Positions 1-12,557 of a stretch of DNA of 64,000 nucleotides are shown here, one piece after another. The position numbers and the translations under genes are program-made. The notes beneath the pieces are model-generated. The model had not been told where the DNA came from and ran no database searches. It saw nothing but the letters and a program-made list of their open reading frames with translations. This DNA comes from Manduca sexta (Eukaryota; Arthropoda; Insecta; Lepidoptera; Sphingidae). Positions within the stretch are counted from its first letter, which is position 1; every line of letters starts with the position of its first letter. Location: NCBI RefSeq assembly GCF_014839805.1, contig NC_051119.1:124001-188000 (forward strand), read 5' to 3'.

Positions 1-1361
1 AATACAGAAAGGGACTAATATGCCACATTACAGCAAAAATATGCAACATTAAAAACCATTCAATTTTATATCTTCCAATTGATAAAATATCAGGGTATGC
101 TTGCAAGCGAGTCGAAACGCATCTAAGCGGTTCCAGCAGCCCTTGCACGCCATGATTGGCGGTTAGGATATCGAGCAGGCGGCAATAAACCGAAGCAAGG
201 CGAAGCGACAGCTTTACTGTTGCTTTGCAGTCAGGTTGACTAAATTCAAGAGTATACAGTATGGCCACTATGTGTTGCCCGGTTTTGAATTGATCAACAC
301 CGGCTCACTGTGTCTGTTCCAGGTAACAATAGCTTTGTCGTTACTCGTGACAAACTACAAGCCCACCGTAACTGAGTGACCGCATCTACTGCGACCGTAC
401 CTGAGCGGCCGCATTTGATGTACTTTCCGTCGACATTCCACACTTAGTGGTGCTATTATATTTTTTCGAACCATTAAAAAATTCACATGTTAACGGAATC
501 GATAAAAATATTTTTCTCTCTTTTTGTTTATTTTTTATAAGTTATCCAGGGGCTGATAAGAATTATTTTTTGGCTGTAAACGTCCTACAAAACATACGAA
601 CAGGATACTAGAATCCCCCGGCTTAGCAATTGCAGGGGCCTAATGGAGAGCGAGGTAAGATAAGAACTACGATACATGGGCGTGCATTCGGTGTGAAGTC
701 CGAGCGCACAAGAATTGCCTCGGGATGTGTTTAGATTTTAACTAGACTATTATTACTAATACTACTAATTCTACCAGGTGGAGAACATTCCAGAAAGTCA
801 CCAATTATTATCCAGAAAAAGTAGAAGGAAATACAGAAGAAAATAATGTACGAGGACAGTAGCTATATAAGCATGTTATTATATAAAATCAGACAAGTGC
901 GAGTTGTACTCGCGCGCCGAAGGTTCCGTAAAAACTTGTAGGTAAGGATCTAAATATTTACGGTTTTCACATTGCTTCCTTTGCATGTGCTCCAAGACTA
1001 TTTTTTTGCCAAATTTTATGATTCTAGGTCATTGGGGAGTCTCTTAGAGGTTTTGATTTCCCTGTATAATTGAAAAATATGAGACGTAATAGTGTTTTTA
1101 TTGCATATTTTTTGTACCTATTTTGGTTTGTGGTTATTGTTTACAGTTTTCACAAACATAAATGGTTCTTTCATATCTTTTGAAAATGTTCCCTTACAAG
1201 TTTGGTTTTTTATCCGCTGAATGAGGCTCTAGATCCGACTTTTTGGTATAAATTTCAACCTGATATGTGTATGCGCTGCTGAAAAAAATGGTCTTGAACG
1301 ACAGACAGATAAACAAGTAATCATATATACGTATCTGTCTGTATATATATATATATATATT

Positions 1362-1532
1362 ATTGCTTTGAATGACGAGACGAGCTTTCCGTTCGACTGA
1401 CGGTGTAATACGACCGCCCATAAACTGTAGAAACACCATCCAACACCATGAATTACAATTTACAAAGTATTGTTCGGTATTCCACTGCGCTCGCCATCCT
1501 GAGACATGAGATGTTAAGTCTTATTATGCCAT
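1362..1532 (-). repeat. Interspersed LINE/SINE tail fragment
   Basis: On the minus strand this matches the 3' half of the repeat at 8221-8520: the shared pieces run from the terminal direct sequence near 1380 through the segment around 1410-1520. A (TA)n run of about 20 bases lies just to its left. The copy is recent enough for about 150 bases to align by eye but is truncated. Confidence 0.6.
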
Positions 1533-1708
1533 TTTTAAAGTATCGAACCCTAAAAACGTATTAAACCTTTTATCGTAATGCGATTATGGGTGGTCACTGT
1601 CCTACTTAACGCAGCGTACCGTTCAATATAACGTTGAGCGCGCGATCTAAAACAAATGAATGTGAACCCATCCTTTCATACCGGTCTATTACCTTTATAC
1701 AGTAAGTA

Positions 1709-2154
1709 TTAGCTTTTGCTCTCGGCTTTACCCGTGTGAAGGAGTTTACTGGGATAACTCCCGCTAAAAAAAGTATCCGGTTTAATTATATGTATGGCTC
1801 ACTATTTTGGTTATAATAGCTTCCACATAAAAGGTAAATATATGCTGTCGCTGACTTTTATTTAGAACTATTTAAGACAAACAATCCTACGGTACATCAT
1901 CTTTGTCTAACTCCAACGGTTTAGGCAGCGTACACCAAGATAACAATTATTTTCCGACTTACTTGATATGTATCGTTACATTGTGACCAAATTACACAAA
2001 ATCATTATAAATTGTAGCCTATATGTTATTCTGATGTATAACCAATATTACTGTAAAGTTTCATCTATTTTCGTTCAGTAGTTTTTTCGTGAAAGAGGAA
2101 CAAACATACATACATCCATCCTCTCAAACTTTGACATTTATAATTCTAGTAGGA
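1709..2154 (-). mobile_element. Non-autonomous Helitron-like element
   Basis: Read on the minus strand it starts with TCCTACTAGAATTATAAAT, resembling the abundant lepidopteran Helitron 5' end, and finishes with a CTAA-type 3' end after a GC-rich segment near 1715-1745. It has no coding capacity. It is an uninterrupted relative of the element at 6338-7445 and shows the empty site for the nested insertion there. Confidence 0.65.
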
Positions 2155-2261
2155 CTAGCCCAAGCAAGCTCCTTTCTAGTGTTATTATTAAAATATTCAT
2201 GATAAGTATAGATATATTTGTGATATTGTGTATTTTAAGAGCGGCTTTACTTACAGGTGTT

Positions 2262-2405
2262 CATCTTTACAGTACGGCAGCGCGCTGTGGTCCTCTGGTT
2301 TCGAATCCCGGGTCGGGAAAAGTGATATTTGGGTTTTTCAAATCAGTCCGGAGTCTGGAATTTGTGCCCGATATGGCGAGAGGCTCGCCCCCTATCACAT
2401 TTTTG
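2262..2405 (+). repeat. tRNA-derived SINE, truncated
   Basis: A tRNA-like B box (GGTTTCGAATCC) lies at about 2297, followed by a body that recurs at 27141-27230 and, reversed, at 29980-30063. The A-box half is missing or degraded. The body differs between the two duplicates by a block replacement of roughly 40 bases. Confidence 0.55.
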
Positions 2406-3027
2406 TGGTTATACTATACAATTTACATACACCATCGAAGTACACACGAGAACCGCACATTGAACGTATTTGCAATTGAAATATTTTGCGAGAAAATTAA
2501 TTTCGCACAATCCTGCAGGCCTTAACTTTGCATAATGTCGCCGACGACATAGCACAGCCACTCTTATGCTTTTTCATCTCAGCCTTTTGTTTTAAGCACA
2601 AAGGGGCGTAATCCCCGACTTTGAGCAGGGGTGTAGTTAGGATTCAGGTAAGGAGACAAATTAAGAGTCAAATATTGTTTTAGTACCTACGGGATTATGA
2701 ATGTTTGTTGATTTTACTTCTTACTATGTTACAACTGAGTAATATCAACTAGTTTTTGCTCACGACTCCACCTGCGTGAGAAAAAATTCAGGATAAAAGT
2801 CCCGCTTTAAATTTTCTCGAGATAAAATTGAATCTATATTTTAAGTAAGACTTCTAGTAATACATTGGTGAAAACTGTATTCAATTTAGTGCAGCAGTTT
2901 TTGCGTAATGCGTGTATAAACATACAGACGGACAGATAAAAATACTAACAAAATGTTTTGGTTTCTGTTGCTTTAATTAAGATCCTCTATATTAGTTTTC
3001 TTCAATATCTTCAATGTACAGAAATTA

Positions 3028-3118
3028 TCATCATCATCATCATCTCAGCCACAGGAAGTCCACTGCTGAACATAGGCCTCCCCCAAGGATCTCCACGTCG
3101 ACCTGTTGGAAGCGGCCT
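3028..3118 (+). repeat. Short dispersed repeat fragment
   Basis: A run of CAT triplets followed by about 70 bases resembling the 'ccactgctg...aggcctcc' core also seen in the SINEs at 28609 and 31243. It is too short to classify. Confidence 0.35.
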
Positions 3119-5169
3119 ATATACAGAAATTATAATAATATCTTATCTTACAACTTAGTGATATTATCAATGCGAAAAATCGTGGACATGAAAACATCAC
3201 ATAAATATTGTGATGTTTGCAGTAAATGATGCAGACTAACACATATGAACCAAATCCTGTATTAACTTAAAGGCCATTCATTATTTTGCCAAATAGAATA
3301 TTTTGATTTTTCCACCGCGAAAGGACTCATGCAGACAGCCGCAACCAAAACCTAGTGTAAATAATAATATCTAACAGTATCATTTCCAATACAAGTACTT
3401 TTTAGATTACTTAATTTTATCCTAGCATCAATTTAGTTAATAAGATTTTACGCTATCTCTTCTAAGTGTCTATAATTAAACCTACTTAATACTTGTGTGT
3501 ATTACGATTTATGATAAATAAAATACATCCGTTACGTTCCCCATTTTTTTTTCTCTTTATTTTAGAAGTTTTATCGCAGCGCGATAATGCCACTCCGTAA
3601 GAGACATTACAAATTATCTTATGAATAATTAAGATTAAGTAGAATCATAGTTATTATACAATATTGTGCAATCTAAGTACGCATGCCGATATCATATAAT
3701 TTGTATATAAGTTTTGCCTCATCCGTAATTGGATTACACAAAATACAGTTAACACTGCCTGTCTCTTTAATATGTAAACACTTACTTTCTAAAAGCATGT
3801 TCACTATTTATTCACAGATTGACAAACACATTTGTAAAACCGGGGTAGTTGTATCACAACAATGGACAATTTACCTTAAGATATTAATACTTATATATAA
3901 TGTTTGTTTGTCCAAGATGTTACGACATGAATATCACTTAAAATGTTTGTGGTACAGGCTTACTATATTAAAATGCCATAAAAATATAAAAGGAAATATT
4001 ATATAAAAACAGAAAAGCATCAATTACGGATAAATATAAGAAACCATATCAAGTATTCTTAATGTTAAGGGGGTCATAACTCACATATTACTGGATCCGT
4101 CCCCGCGCGGCCAGACACGATGGAGAATTATCGTACTAGTGTAGTCTAGGTTAGACTTCAGACTTTATTCGGTATTAGGCGCAGTTCGCTCCGTCATTCA
4201 GGAGTTTTTTACGAGCCATGTATGCGTGAACGTTCCTGGATTTAACGCTCGATGAGGCCGGAGCTGCGAGCTTTGCGAACTTCGCTCTTAATAACTTGGC
4301 GACTAGTTATATAATACGAAGATATGGTATTCAAATTAATATTTGGCGTCGAATAGTAACGTATTCATAAATTAATTACATTGACTATTAATGATTTCTT
4401 ATGTTTATGCGAATGTTAGACATTAAAATTAAATTAATTTTTGGATTTTATCACGGTTTTTATATTTTAATTGTTTTAAAAGGCCGGCTGCCAGACTTTA
4501 AAACATTGTGAGCTCATTCTGCGTAGATTAAACCACCAACAGGTTAAAAATTTAAAAAGTTTTAAAATATAGCTAGATATTGTATCTTTGATTTTGCGGA
4601 GGATCGAGGCTGCAGTCTTTGAAACGTAAGGAGAAAATTAGAATATTAAAACCGCAATAAAGCCAGAAAAATAGTTTAGTTTTAATGATAACGTTTACAT
4701 CATAAAAATAATAAGACCAGCATCGAAGTTAGTCACTGGGCTGTTAAATTGCATAAAATTTTGAAATGATGACTTGAAAAAATCTCTTGGGTGTGCCAAG
4801 TATTTGTACATACAATACTTTATCAAATTCAAACTACGAGGGTAGTTTAAATTTAATATATTATATTACCATTAGGATAAAAAAAAAGGCAAGGCACTGT
4901 GAGCTCATATTGCGTAGATTGGACCGACAATAGCTAAAACAATTAAAAATTTGTATAATTGTAAAATGTAGGTAGATATAACTAAATGCTCTAATTGGGC
5001 TACGATATTGATAGATTAGTGCAACACATTAATGTTGTTATGCACAATCAATACTGCAGAATTCAGATAAATTTGATGTGCCATTGTTTTATTGTTCCTA
5101 AAGTATTCCATTTTGAAAAATTCTGACGAGAGTTTGAAACTATTTCCACTGCTATATGTGTGGAGTATA

Positions 5170-5405
5170 TCTATATATATAAAAATGAATCGCTATTTTC
5201 CTTGGTCACGCCATCACGCGTGAACGACTGGACCGAGTTCACTATTTTTTTTGTTGTGTTTGTTATTGTCACAAGAAGGTTCTTATGAAAAAAAAAATCA
5301 AAATATTGCGCGGAAAATTAGAAAATTTAAGAAAACTTAACGACAATATTAATTTTACATAACTGTCAGTGGTTTGAAATAACTGTCAGCGATCGACAGT
5401 TCGAT
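5170..5405 (+). mobile_element. Helitron-like element, 3'-truncated
   Basis: It starts with TCTATATATATAAAAATGAA and matches the element at 33338-33628 through the segment around 5200-5400. The terminal GTCAGCTA-type 3' end is absent. No coding capacity. Confidence 0.55.
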
Positions 5406-6337
5406 AGTTATAGTTTCTAAATAAACCAAGGCGTCAGAATATTTTGCAACACGAGGCACTCCGTCTGACGCAGCAATTTTACTAGCTGTCAAGTCTTACA
5501 CTTGAAATGTATAATGAACTAGAGGGAAATGCTCCCGCGACTGCGGCAGTCACATCTGCCCTCTCAGATAAATGAGCTATATGCAGACGTCTCGAGGTAC
5601 ACCTCACACATAGTTTTTCAAAGACGAAAATTATTTTTATGAATGATGAATTTTACTTTAGAATGCAAAAGTTTGTGAAAAGCAAATGTTTGAAAGGTTG
5701 TTAGAAGTAAACGCAGAAACCTTTGAAGGGATTATGATAAAATTTCGGATTCGGATAAATCAGGTCCTCTATACTACACCACTTGTTTTCTGGAAAAAGG
5801 CAACAGTGGCACTTCTTAAAGCTATTTTAGAAAATGGAAAAAGGGACGCTATCATTATAACTTACCATCCAAACCGCCACAGAAACTATAATTTCACGAC
5901 GATTTTATTTGAAACCGTGGCAATACCTCGGTCGAGCCGGCACACTGCTAGTCACACGACTGCACAGCATATTTAATCAACATACCTCAGGGAGTTTAAT
6001 GAGAAAATAAACAAGTTTAATCACATTAGCGCATCGACACACGCGGGGCGGGCGCGGGAGCGTTCACCCCCATTATGTGGAGTGCACAGACGGATTTATG
6101 GTACGGTATTAGTGTTAATTTACTTAATAGTCGAGGATGGAACGCACTATTAAAGCTAAAGCTACCCACATTCGGAACGTGCCCTTTAGGTATGCAACAA
6201 GTATTTACATGTAAACGGCGATAGCCTGCTTAGGAATGTAACGGTCAGCAGAGATGAAAGGCTGCAGGGTAAAACTCAACGTATACATTTAAAACTTCTA
6301 AGTTATACTCACGAAGAGTATTCTTTATTAATTATTA

Positions 6338-7445
6338 ACTGTTGCTCCCGGCTTCGCCCGTGTGAAGGAGTTTTCCGGGATATTTTTTTCCGACTTACTT
6401 GATATGTATCGTTATATTATCACCAAATTACACAAAATTATTATAAACTAGCTTCCGCCCGCAGCTTCGCCCGCGTGGATTTCGGACTTCAAAAATGGAG
6501 CCGGTCGCGAACGTTCGAGAATGTTCGTTTTACGAAGCTACTCGCTAGGTGATTCGCTAGCCTCTAGGTGCCAAGCAAGCCGTCTGCCTGTGCGTTCGCG
6601 ACCTTATATATATACAGAAATAATCCTTATAGCATGATTCAGTATTCACGTATGATGGCTTATTATTAGCGTATCTCATGTATAACTTTGGTGTTTCTAT
6701 ACCGATTTCTATGATTCTTTTTTATGGAATATTTAATAATGTGAACTTTTTTAATTAGGGATGACTGAGAGTGTTATAAACGTAAGAATAGACAAATATA
6801 ATGAGAAAGCTTCGAACTGCTAAGCTATCGGGAGTTACACGTGTTATTGTGAGTCAACCATAAAAGATAGAAATATGCTGTCGTGGGATATTTTTTTACA
6901 TAATTTTAAGGAGAACATTTCCGTCATACATGATTTCTGTGTAGCTATAACCATTAAGGTTGCACACGCAACGGAAGCTTAAACAATGGAGTAACTTCTC
7001 CCGTTTTCCCAATATTTCCCTTCACTGCTCTGCTCCTATTAATTGTAGCGTGATGAAAAGTATACTATAACCAGCACAGGAGTATGACAAATAATTGTAC
7101 CAAGTTTCGTTAAAATCCGTCGAGTAGTTTTTGTTTCTATAACGGTTATACAGACAGACAGACAGACAGACAGACAAAAATTTTACTAATTGCATTTTTG
7201 GCATCAGTATCGATCCCTAATCACCCCTGATAGTTATTTTGGAAATATATTTCATGTACAGAATTGACCTCTCTACAGATTTATTGTAAGTATAGATAGA
7301 TATAGATTGTAGCCTATGTGTTATTCTGATTTATAACCAATATTACTGTAAAGTTGAATCCAAATCCGTTCAGTAGTTTTATCGTGAAAGAGGAACATAC
7401 ATACATCCATCCACACAAACTTTCGCATTTATAATATTAGTAGGA
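6338..7445 (-). mobile_element. Outer Helitron-like element split by another Helitron
   Basis: Its minus-strand 5' end (TCCTACTAATATTATAAATG) lies at 7445 and its decayed 3' end near 6338. The body is related to 1709-2154 but is interrupted at 6447/7307 by a different Helitron. The flank left of 7445 reads A before TC on the minus strand, as expected for insertion between A and T. Confidence 0.65.
6448..7306 (-). mobile_element. Inner non-autonomous Helitron (859 bp)
   Basis: Minus strand: begins TCTATATCTATCTATACTTA and ends with a GC-rich segment closing in CTAG at 6448-6451. The plus-strand flanks are A (6447) and T (7307), the A/T target of Helitrons with no target duplication. It contains a short (CTGT)n tract near 7150-7178. 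Related full copies lie at 32202-33033 and 33629-34523. Confidence 0.75.
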
Positions 7446-8061
7446 TTATTGCTCGCTTAAGCGTGAAGGGAAACATCGTGAGAACATCCATATATCTAAA
7501 GTTCCATATAAGGTTGCCAAAACCTGTGAAACCTCCCAACCTGTACTAGGTCGGTGTGGTAGACTAAGGACTTATACCCTCTCAGTTGTGAAGGAGGTTC
7601 GTGACCAAGAGTGAGATAAGTATTAGGTAATGTGGACAAAGAAAATTTGGTTTCTAAACGACAATCCATATTTTTAGGTATTTTTTTGTGTTGTGCAAAA
7701 GCCATTCTACCACTTTTTGATAGTCCTATTATTATTTAATTTTATAGTATGTAGGGATATGCAATTATATTAAAGTTTTTTTTATATTATTATCAAACTT
7801 TTTATGAAGGTTTTAAAATTAGATGGGACTTGAAGACGCTTACAATGTAGGACTGTTATTATTTTACTTGTATGTGTTTGGGGAACCACCAATAAATTTC
7901 GATTAATTTCACTTAGTTAATCGAAACTAAAACTAAATCATTCGAATAGTAATCATTAACCCCGTCACCGCGACACCGTCACCCGAGCAACCAGTTGGAT
8001 CGATAGACCGAACCTCTCATATTTGAGAACACAACTAATTGTGACAATTATATAGTGTACA

Positions 8062-8127
8062 ATGGTTTTGGCCAGGCAGAACGGTAAAGCCCCAGTTTAC
8101 TTCGGACATCCGGCTCATTTCTGGGAG
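8062..8127 (+). CDS. Extra copy of CFAP53-like exon 1
   Basis: ATG followed by 22 codons ending in TGGGAG and a strong donor, GAG|GTAAGA. It is identical to the exon at 20602-20667. The exon ends in phase 0 and could join exon 2 at 25528, but the sequence-linked copy is the right one. If the block is a haplotig this is the allelic exon 1; if the duplication is real it is an orphan or alternative first exon. Confidence 0.5.
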
Positions 8128-8220
8128 GTAAGAAACCATTACCATGTCAATATAGCAACAAAGTTATAGTAATGTCCTTTCTTCGATCCCTGAAGAGGTA
8201 GTCAAATAATTATTATATTA

Positions 8221-8520
8221 CTGGTGGTAGGTCATATGTGAGTTCGCCTGGGTAGGTACCACTGCCATGTCTATTTCTGCCGCCAAGCAGCAGTGTGTAG
8301 ACACTATTGTGTTCCGGTTTGAAGGACATTGTAGCCAGTGTAACTACTAGACATAATGAGACTTAACATCTCACGTCTCAAAATGGCAAGCGCAGTGGAA
8401 TACACAAACAATACTTTGTAATTTAAGTTGTTGGATCGTGTTTCTACTATTTATGGGCGGGCGTATGGCTTACCATCAGGCGAATGGCAAGCTCGTCTCG
8501 TCATTCAAAACAATAAAAAA
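8221..8520 (+). repeat. Truncated non-LTR retrotransposon 3' end or SINE
   Basis: About 300 bases ending in CAATAAAAAAATTAAGAATAA, resembling the common lepidopteran LINE/SINE tail ('ctggtggtaggt...' to 'cgtctcgtcattcaa'). Minus-strand fragments of the same family occur at 1362-1532 and 30166-30255. No reading frame remains. Confidence 0.6.
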
Positions 8521-8535
8521 ATTAAGAATAATATT

Positions 8536-8660
8536 TATACTAATATTATAAAGAGGAGGTTTGTAACATTGTATGTTTGTAATCTCTGGAACTACTAAAC
8601 TGATTTAGATTTTTTTATTAATAGGAAGCTACATTTTTTCTGGATTTAAGGTCTCTTTCA
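8536..8660 (+). repeat. Helitron-like 5' fragment
   Basis: Starts TATACTAATATTATAAAGAG and continues through 'ctctggaactactaaactgat', a widespread lepidopteran repeat start. It fades after about 8660. The right copy differs at 21121-21128. Confidence 0.45.
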
Positions 8661-10065
8661 GCTGTGACAAATTTAATCTTGTAAGTCAAGACAACCATAT
8701 GATATCGTATATGTCGCAAATTTAGCGATTTTACAAATTTCTGTAATCACGCGTTCCTGAGAAAAAGGGTCTCGTCAGGCGGGTCGACGGACGGACATAA
8801 TGTGATCCTATAAGGACTCCTGAGGTGCGAAACACTAAAAATGATTACGATTATACACCGGTTATTATGGAAGAGCTTGACAGTTGACTATTGCAAGAAT
8901 AATAGACAAGGGAGAGTAATGATCGATGGTCAGAAGCCGATTTTCATGCAGAATCGATATTACATTGAACACAATTAGATTGATTTTAGTTGTCAATTAA
9001 ATTATTAAAATTGCATTTGAGTCCTGAATTTATAGAATGTGCGACTGTGTTAAATATTGAGTTAAGAAAATATTGAAAAATACTTTTGTTTGTGAAAAAC
9101 ATAAAAATAGAAAAAATAAGATCAACATCATAAAACAATAAACTAAACATAGCTTTTACCCATAATGAATTTTATTAAATGTGTAATTAATTTAATTTTG
9201 CAATGATAAAATTATATTAATACGGTATCGTCGAATTCAAATATATCGAGTATATATTAATCGAAAATAAGCGGTTAAATGATGAACCAGCACTTACTGA
9301 TTTGCGTTCTATTCTAAAAGCAGCATTAGTTTTTCGATGTGTTTAAAATAATTATATCTGCAATCTACACGTAAAACGAAACAAAAGTAGATAATTAAAG
9401 TGTTATAAAAAATCAATAAATGTAAAAAAATATTTAAAAAATAATACAATTAATGACAAATTTTAACTCATATAGAATATAGGTACTACATATTCTAAAT
9501 TTTTATATAGTAATATGCCTAACAGGTAATACAAAAAATATTTTACAGTAAATTCGTTAAAAAAAGAAAATATCAAAACGCTGTGTTAAGAAAAGACACT
9601 TCCGTACACGTCATACGTCGGTAACGTCACTTCATAGTGACAGTTCCGAATTTGAAATTCGAATAGCTTTTTCTTTCTACCGCCGTCCGCCATAACCGTT
9701 ATACGATTGTGGCTGTGCTATTAGTGACTACTTTGTATTACTTATTATTATATTTTTAAAACCATTGTGAGTTTAAAGCGTCGAATCCTATACATCTAAT
9801 ACGTTTTACGAAATAAAGTTGATCCATCGCATATTTATCGAATGTAAGTACTTAATATTTCTATACCACGTGTCACGTAAATTAATTGTTCGTATTTTTT
9901 GTGAAACAATTCCCTTCTGGCTGAACTTTTAATAGTTAGATAAACGGTGGCGAATAAAATATAACATTATTTAATTATATTTCACGTGTATGCATGAAAT
10001 AGGTACTTAGTTGAACACGTTTTTTATAAGTACTGACACAGCAAGGTGACCCCAATGCTAATGTT

Positions 10066-10262
10066 AAGTGAAGTTGGGTCCAATAGAATATCGTCTGACG
10101 GTGGATAGCCGTGACAGTCGATACAATTATGCCGGCATATTGCAACCGGATATACGCAGGCTGATCCGGAACGTGACACACTTACGTGGGTCACTATGGC
10201 GGGTTTGGATACCTCGTGTGCGGTGGTCGTTATCCGGGCGGATATAAAATATATCCTACCAC
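10066..10262. repeat. Dispersed repeat, family shared with 29186
   Basis: About 200 bases match 22613-22809 (right duplicate) and, with more divergence, 29186-29378. Shared blocks include 'caattatgccggc', 'aaccggatatac' and 'tatccgggcgg'. The family is unknown; no frame or terminal repeats seen. Confidence 0.55.
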
Positions 10263-10525
10263 CAGCTAAATGTATCGTATCGTATGTCGTTATAATTCAT
10301 CACTATATATTAAGCCAGGTTATTTTGTAATTAGGTATTTTAACATGATAAGAGTTAATCATAAAATTCAATATAAACAATTTAAAAATTACAAACGTAT
10401 GAATAAAATAATTTATTCGTTTGTCTTGTATCTTGTCGGGTTATAATTTTAAATATATTTTTATGATTGAAATATCAGCTGTAAATGTCGATATATACTG
10501 CGATTACAAAAAATAATTTTAAGTA

Positions 10526-11025
10526 NNNNNNNNNNNNNNNNNNNNNNNNNNNNNNNNNNNNNNNNNNNNNNNNNNNNNNNNNNNNNNNNNNNNNNNNNNN
10601 NNNNNNNNNNNNNNNNNNNNNNNNNNNNNNNNNNNNNNNNNNNNNNNNNNNNNNNNNNNNNNNNNNNNNNNNNNNNNNNNNNNNNNNNNNNNNNNNNNNN
10701 NNNNNNNNNNNNNNNNNNNNNNNNNNNNNNNNNNNNNNNNNNNNNNNNNNNNNNNNNNNNNNNNNNNNNNNNNNNNNNNNNNNNNNNNNNNNNNNNNNNN
10801 NNNNNNNNNNNNNNNNNNNNNNNNNNNNNNNNNNNNNNNNNNNNNNNNNNNNNNNNNNNNNNNNNNNNNNNNNNNNNNNNNNNNNNNNNNNNNNNNNNNN
10901 NNNNNNNNNNNNNNNNNNNNNNNNNNNNNNNNNNNNNNNNNNNNNNNNNNNNNNNNNNNNNNNNNNNNNNNNNNNNNNNNNNNNNNNNNNNNNNNNNNNN
11001 NNNNNNNNNNNNNNNNNNNNNNNNN
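10526..11025. other. Assembly gap of exactly 500 N
   Basis: The run of N is exactly 500 long, a round number typical of a scaffolder placeholder rather than a measured distance. The left duplicate ends at its edge. Open frames that cross it are meaningless. Confidence 0.98.
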
Positions 11026-12557
11026 CCTTTTTATTTCACTGTAATTAATTATATCGGACATAATTCCATTATTTTTATGATGAAAAATATTTTTCTAAAC
11101 GTACCAAGAATCAGTATTAACTATTGTTGAATATAAGTTAATCTAATTTCGATTACAATGATAATAAAATACTTAGAAAATTACTGTTTAATCGCAATTT
11201 ACGCTTTCGGTACATTATCCATATAATGCACAATTTATTAACTCAATTAACTGAATACTAATAAGAAATTAAGTATTTAAATTAGTGTGCGATATTTAGC
11301 AATATGTAGAAATATGAAAAACATAATTCACACCTTGATACCTTAATCATTAATGTAGAAAAAATAAATGACACCTCTACTCTGTAATAGATATTTAGTT
11401 TTACTATTAAAACCATTTATATCTGGCCCCTATTTCTAACGAATACTAAAGAAATAATTAATTTAATAAATTATGGCGCGGGGTTTTGATCGTGAACATT
11501 ACAATAACCCGTGTAATATACCTCTTGTTGGTACAGGTGGGTAGTTACATAAATTTAGTAAAGATATAAAACAGAAAAACATTCACAAAATGTAATACAA
11601 TCAAGTATTTAGAATGAAACAACGTAGCCGCCGAAAACCGACGAGGCGTGAACGAAATCCTTCAAAAACTTCATCGAATCAATAAAATGTATAATCCGCT
11701 AATGTTACTTTAAACGGTCATAGAACACGCAATCACACGAGCCCAAACGAACCAAGTAATAACACCAACAATAATACTATTTAATTTATTACTCACGATT
11801 GATGATTGATTATCCAAAAATGTTGTGTTGCGCTCGACGAACAGTCGTCCAAACTGTCACTATATCACTCACAAATCGTCTATGGTCAGTTGATTTAATA
11901 CCGATATTAGTATTAGCGAGTAGCTAACAAACGCGCGACGTTCGGGCGTCAATAAGCGGACTGAGCCGCCATGACAGTTTGGCTGGGGTGCGGGGCGCAT
12001 GCGCACTCACACACCTACCTTAAGGTCATTCCCCATTGTTCAACCCTCATGGAAATTGATGCCAGAACGTATTAGAAAAGACGAAACCTTTTTAACTTCA
12101 AATCTCGTTTCTTAATTTAAAACGATGAAACGCTCGTCTGGCACACACAACGTCTGAAATCTTGTTTGTGATTTTTGAATCGTTTACAGATTTGTGGCTT
12201 TTAAACTTTTGTTATACAATAACCTTTTCCTTACTAAAACGTGTACTTGGACAAAATAAATTACGGAAACATATATGTATGGGTTTTATGATTTTTGTAA
12301 GTAGATAAATGATGTTGCCACAGATCCTGAAGACTCCTGCTGTATTTAACTGAGCTAATCATATTATGTTTATTATAGGTTTTAAATAAATGAATAATCT
12401 ATAACGTACCTGTACCCCAGTCAGTTATAGAAATATAAACAAACCTACGCACACTCTTTAAATAATTTATATATATCTGCTCTCTTTTCTTTCTAGAACA
12501 ATTGTAATTTGTGTATCGTACCTACTTAGTATACAGTAGGTATAAATAGTTATTCAT
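11026..12557. other. Unique spacer between gap and right duplicate
   Basis: AT-rich sequence with no open frame I would call a gene. A locally GC- and CpG-rich patch at about 11925-12030 contrasts with its surroundings and could be a promoter or 5' UTR, but no start codon followed by a credible frame supports this. If the left copy is a haplotig, this spacer should recur just left of the window. Confidence 0.5.

Larger units (their letters stand above)
1..10525 (+). repeat. Left copy of a 10.5-kb duplicated block
   Basis: This block matches 12558-23071 along its whole length in the same orientation. Differences are scattered single bases, homopolymer length changes and a few short replacements, for example at 2274-2380 versus 14820-14920, 5388 versus 17928, and 8581 versus 21121. 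It ends exactly at the N gap and its left end lies outside the window. Apart from one 66-bp coding exon (8062-8127) I see only transposon remnants and unrecognised AT-rich sequence; short ORFs such as 5686-5976 have no recognisable domain. The pattern fits an allelic contig left in the assembly; a true tandem duplication is the alternative. Confidence 0.95.

Noticed and set aside
5686..5976. 96-codon open frame, also at 18226-18516
   Set aside because: No recognisable domain, no splice context, and both copies come from one duplicated block, so recurrence is not independent support.
10485..11061. Open frames of 180-187 residues on both strands
   Set aside because: They consist of gap N translated as X.
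11925..12030. CpG-rich patch as a gene promoter
   Set aside because: ATG codons nearby are followed by stops within a few codons and no linked exon is visible.
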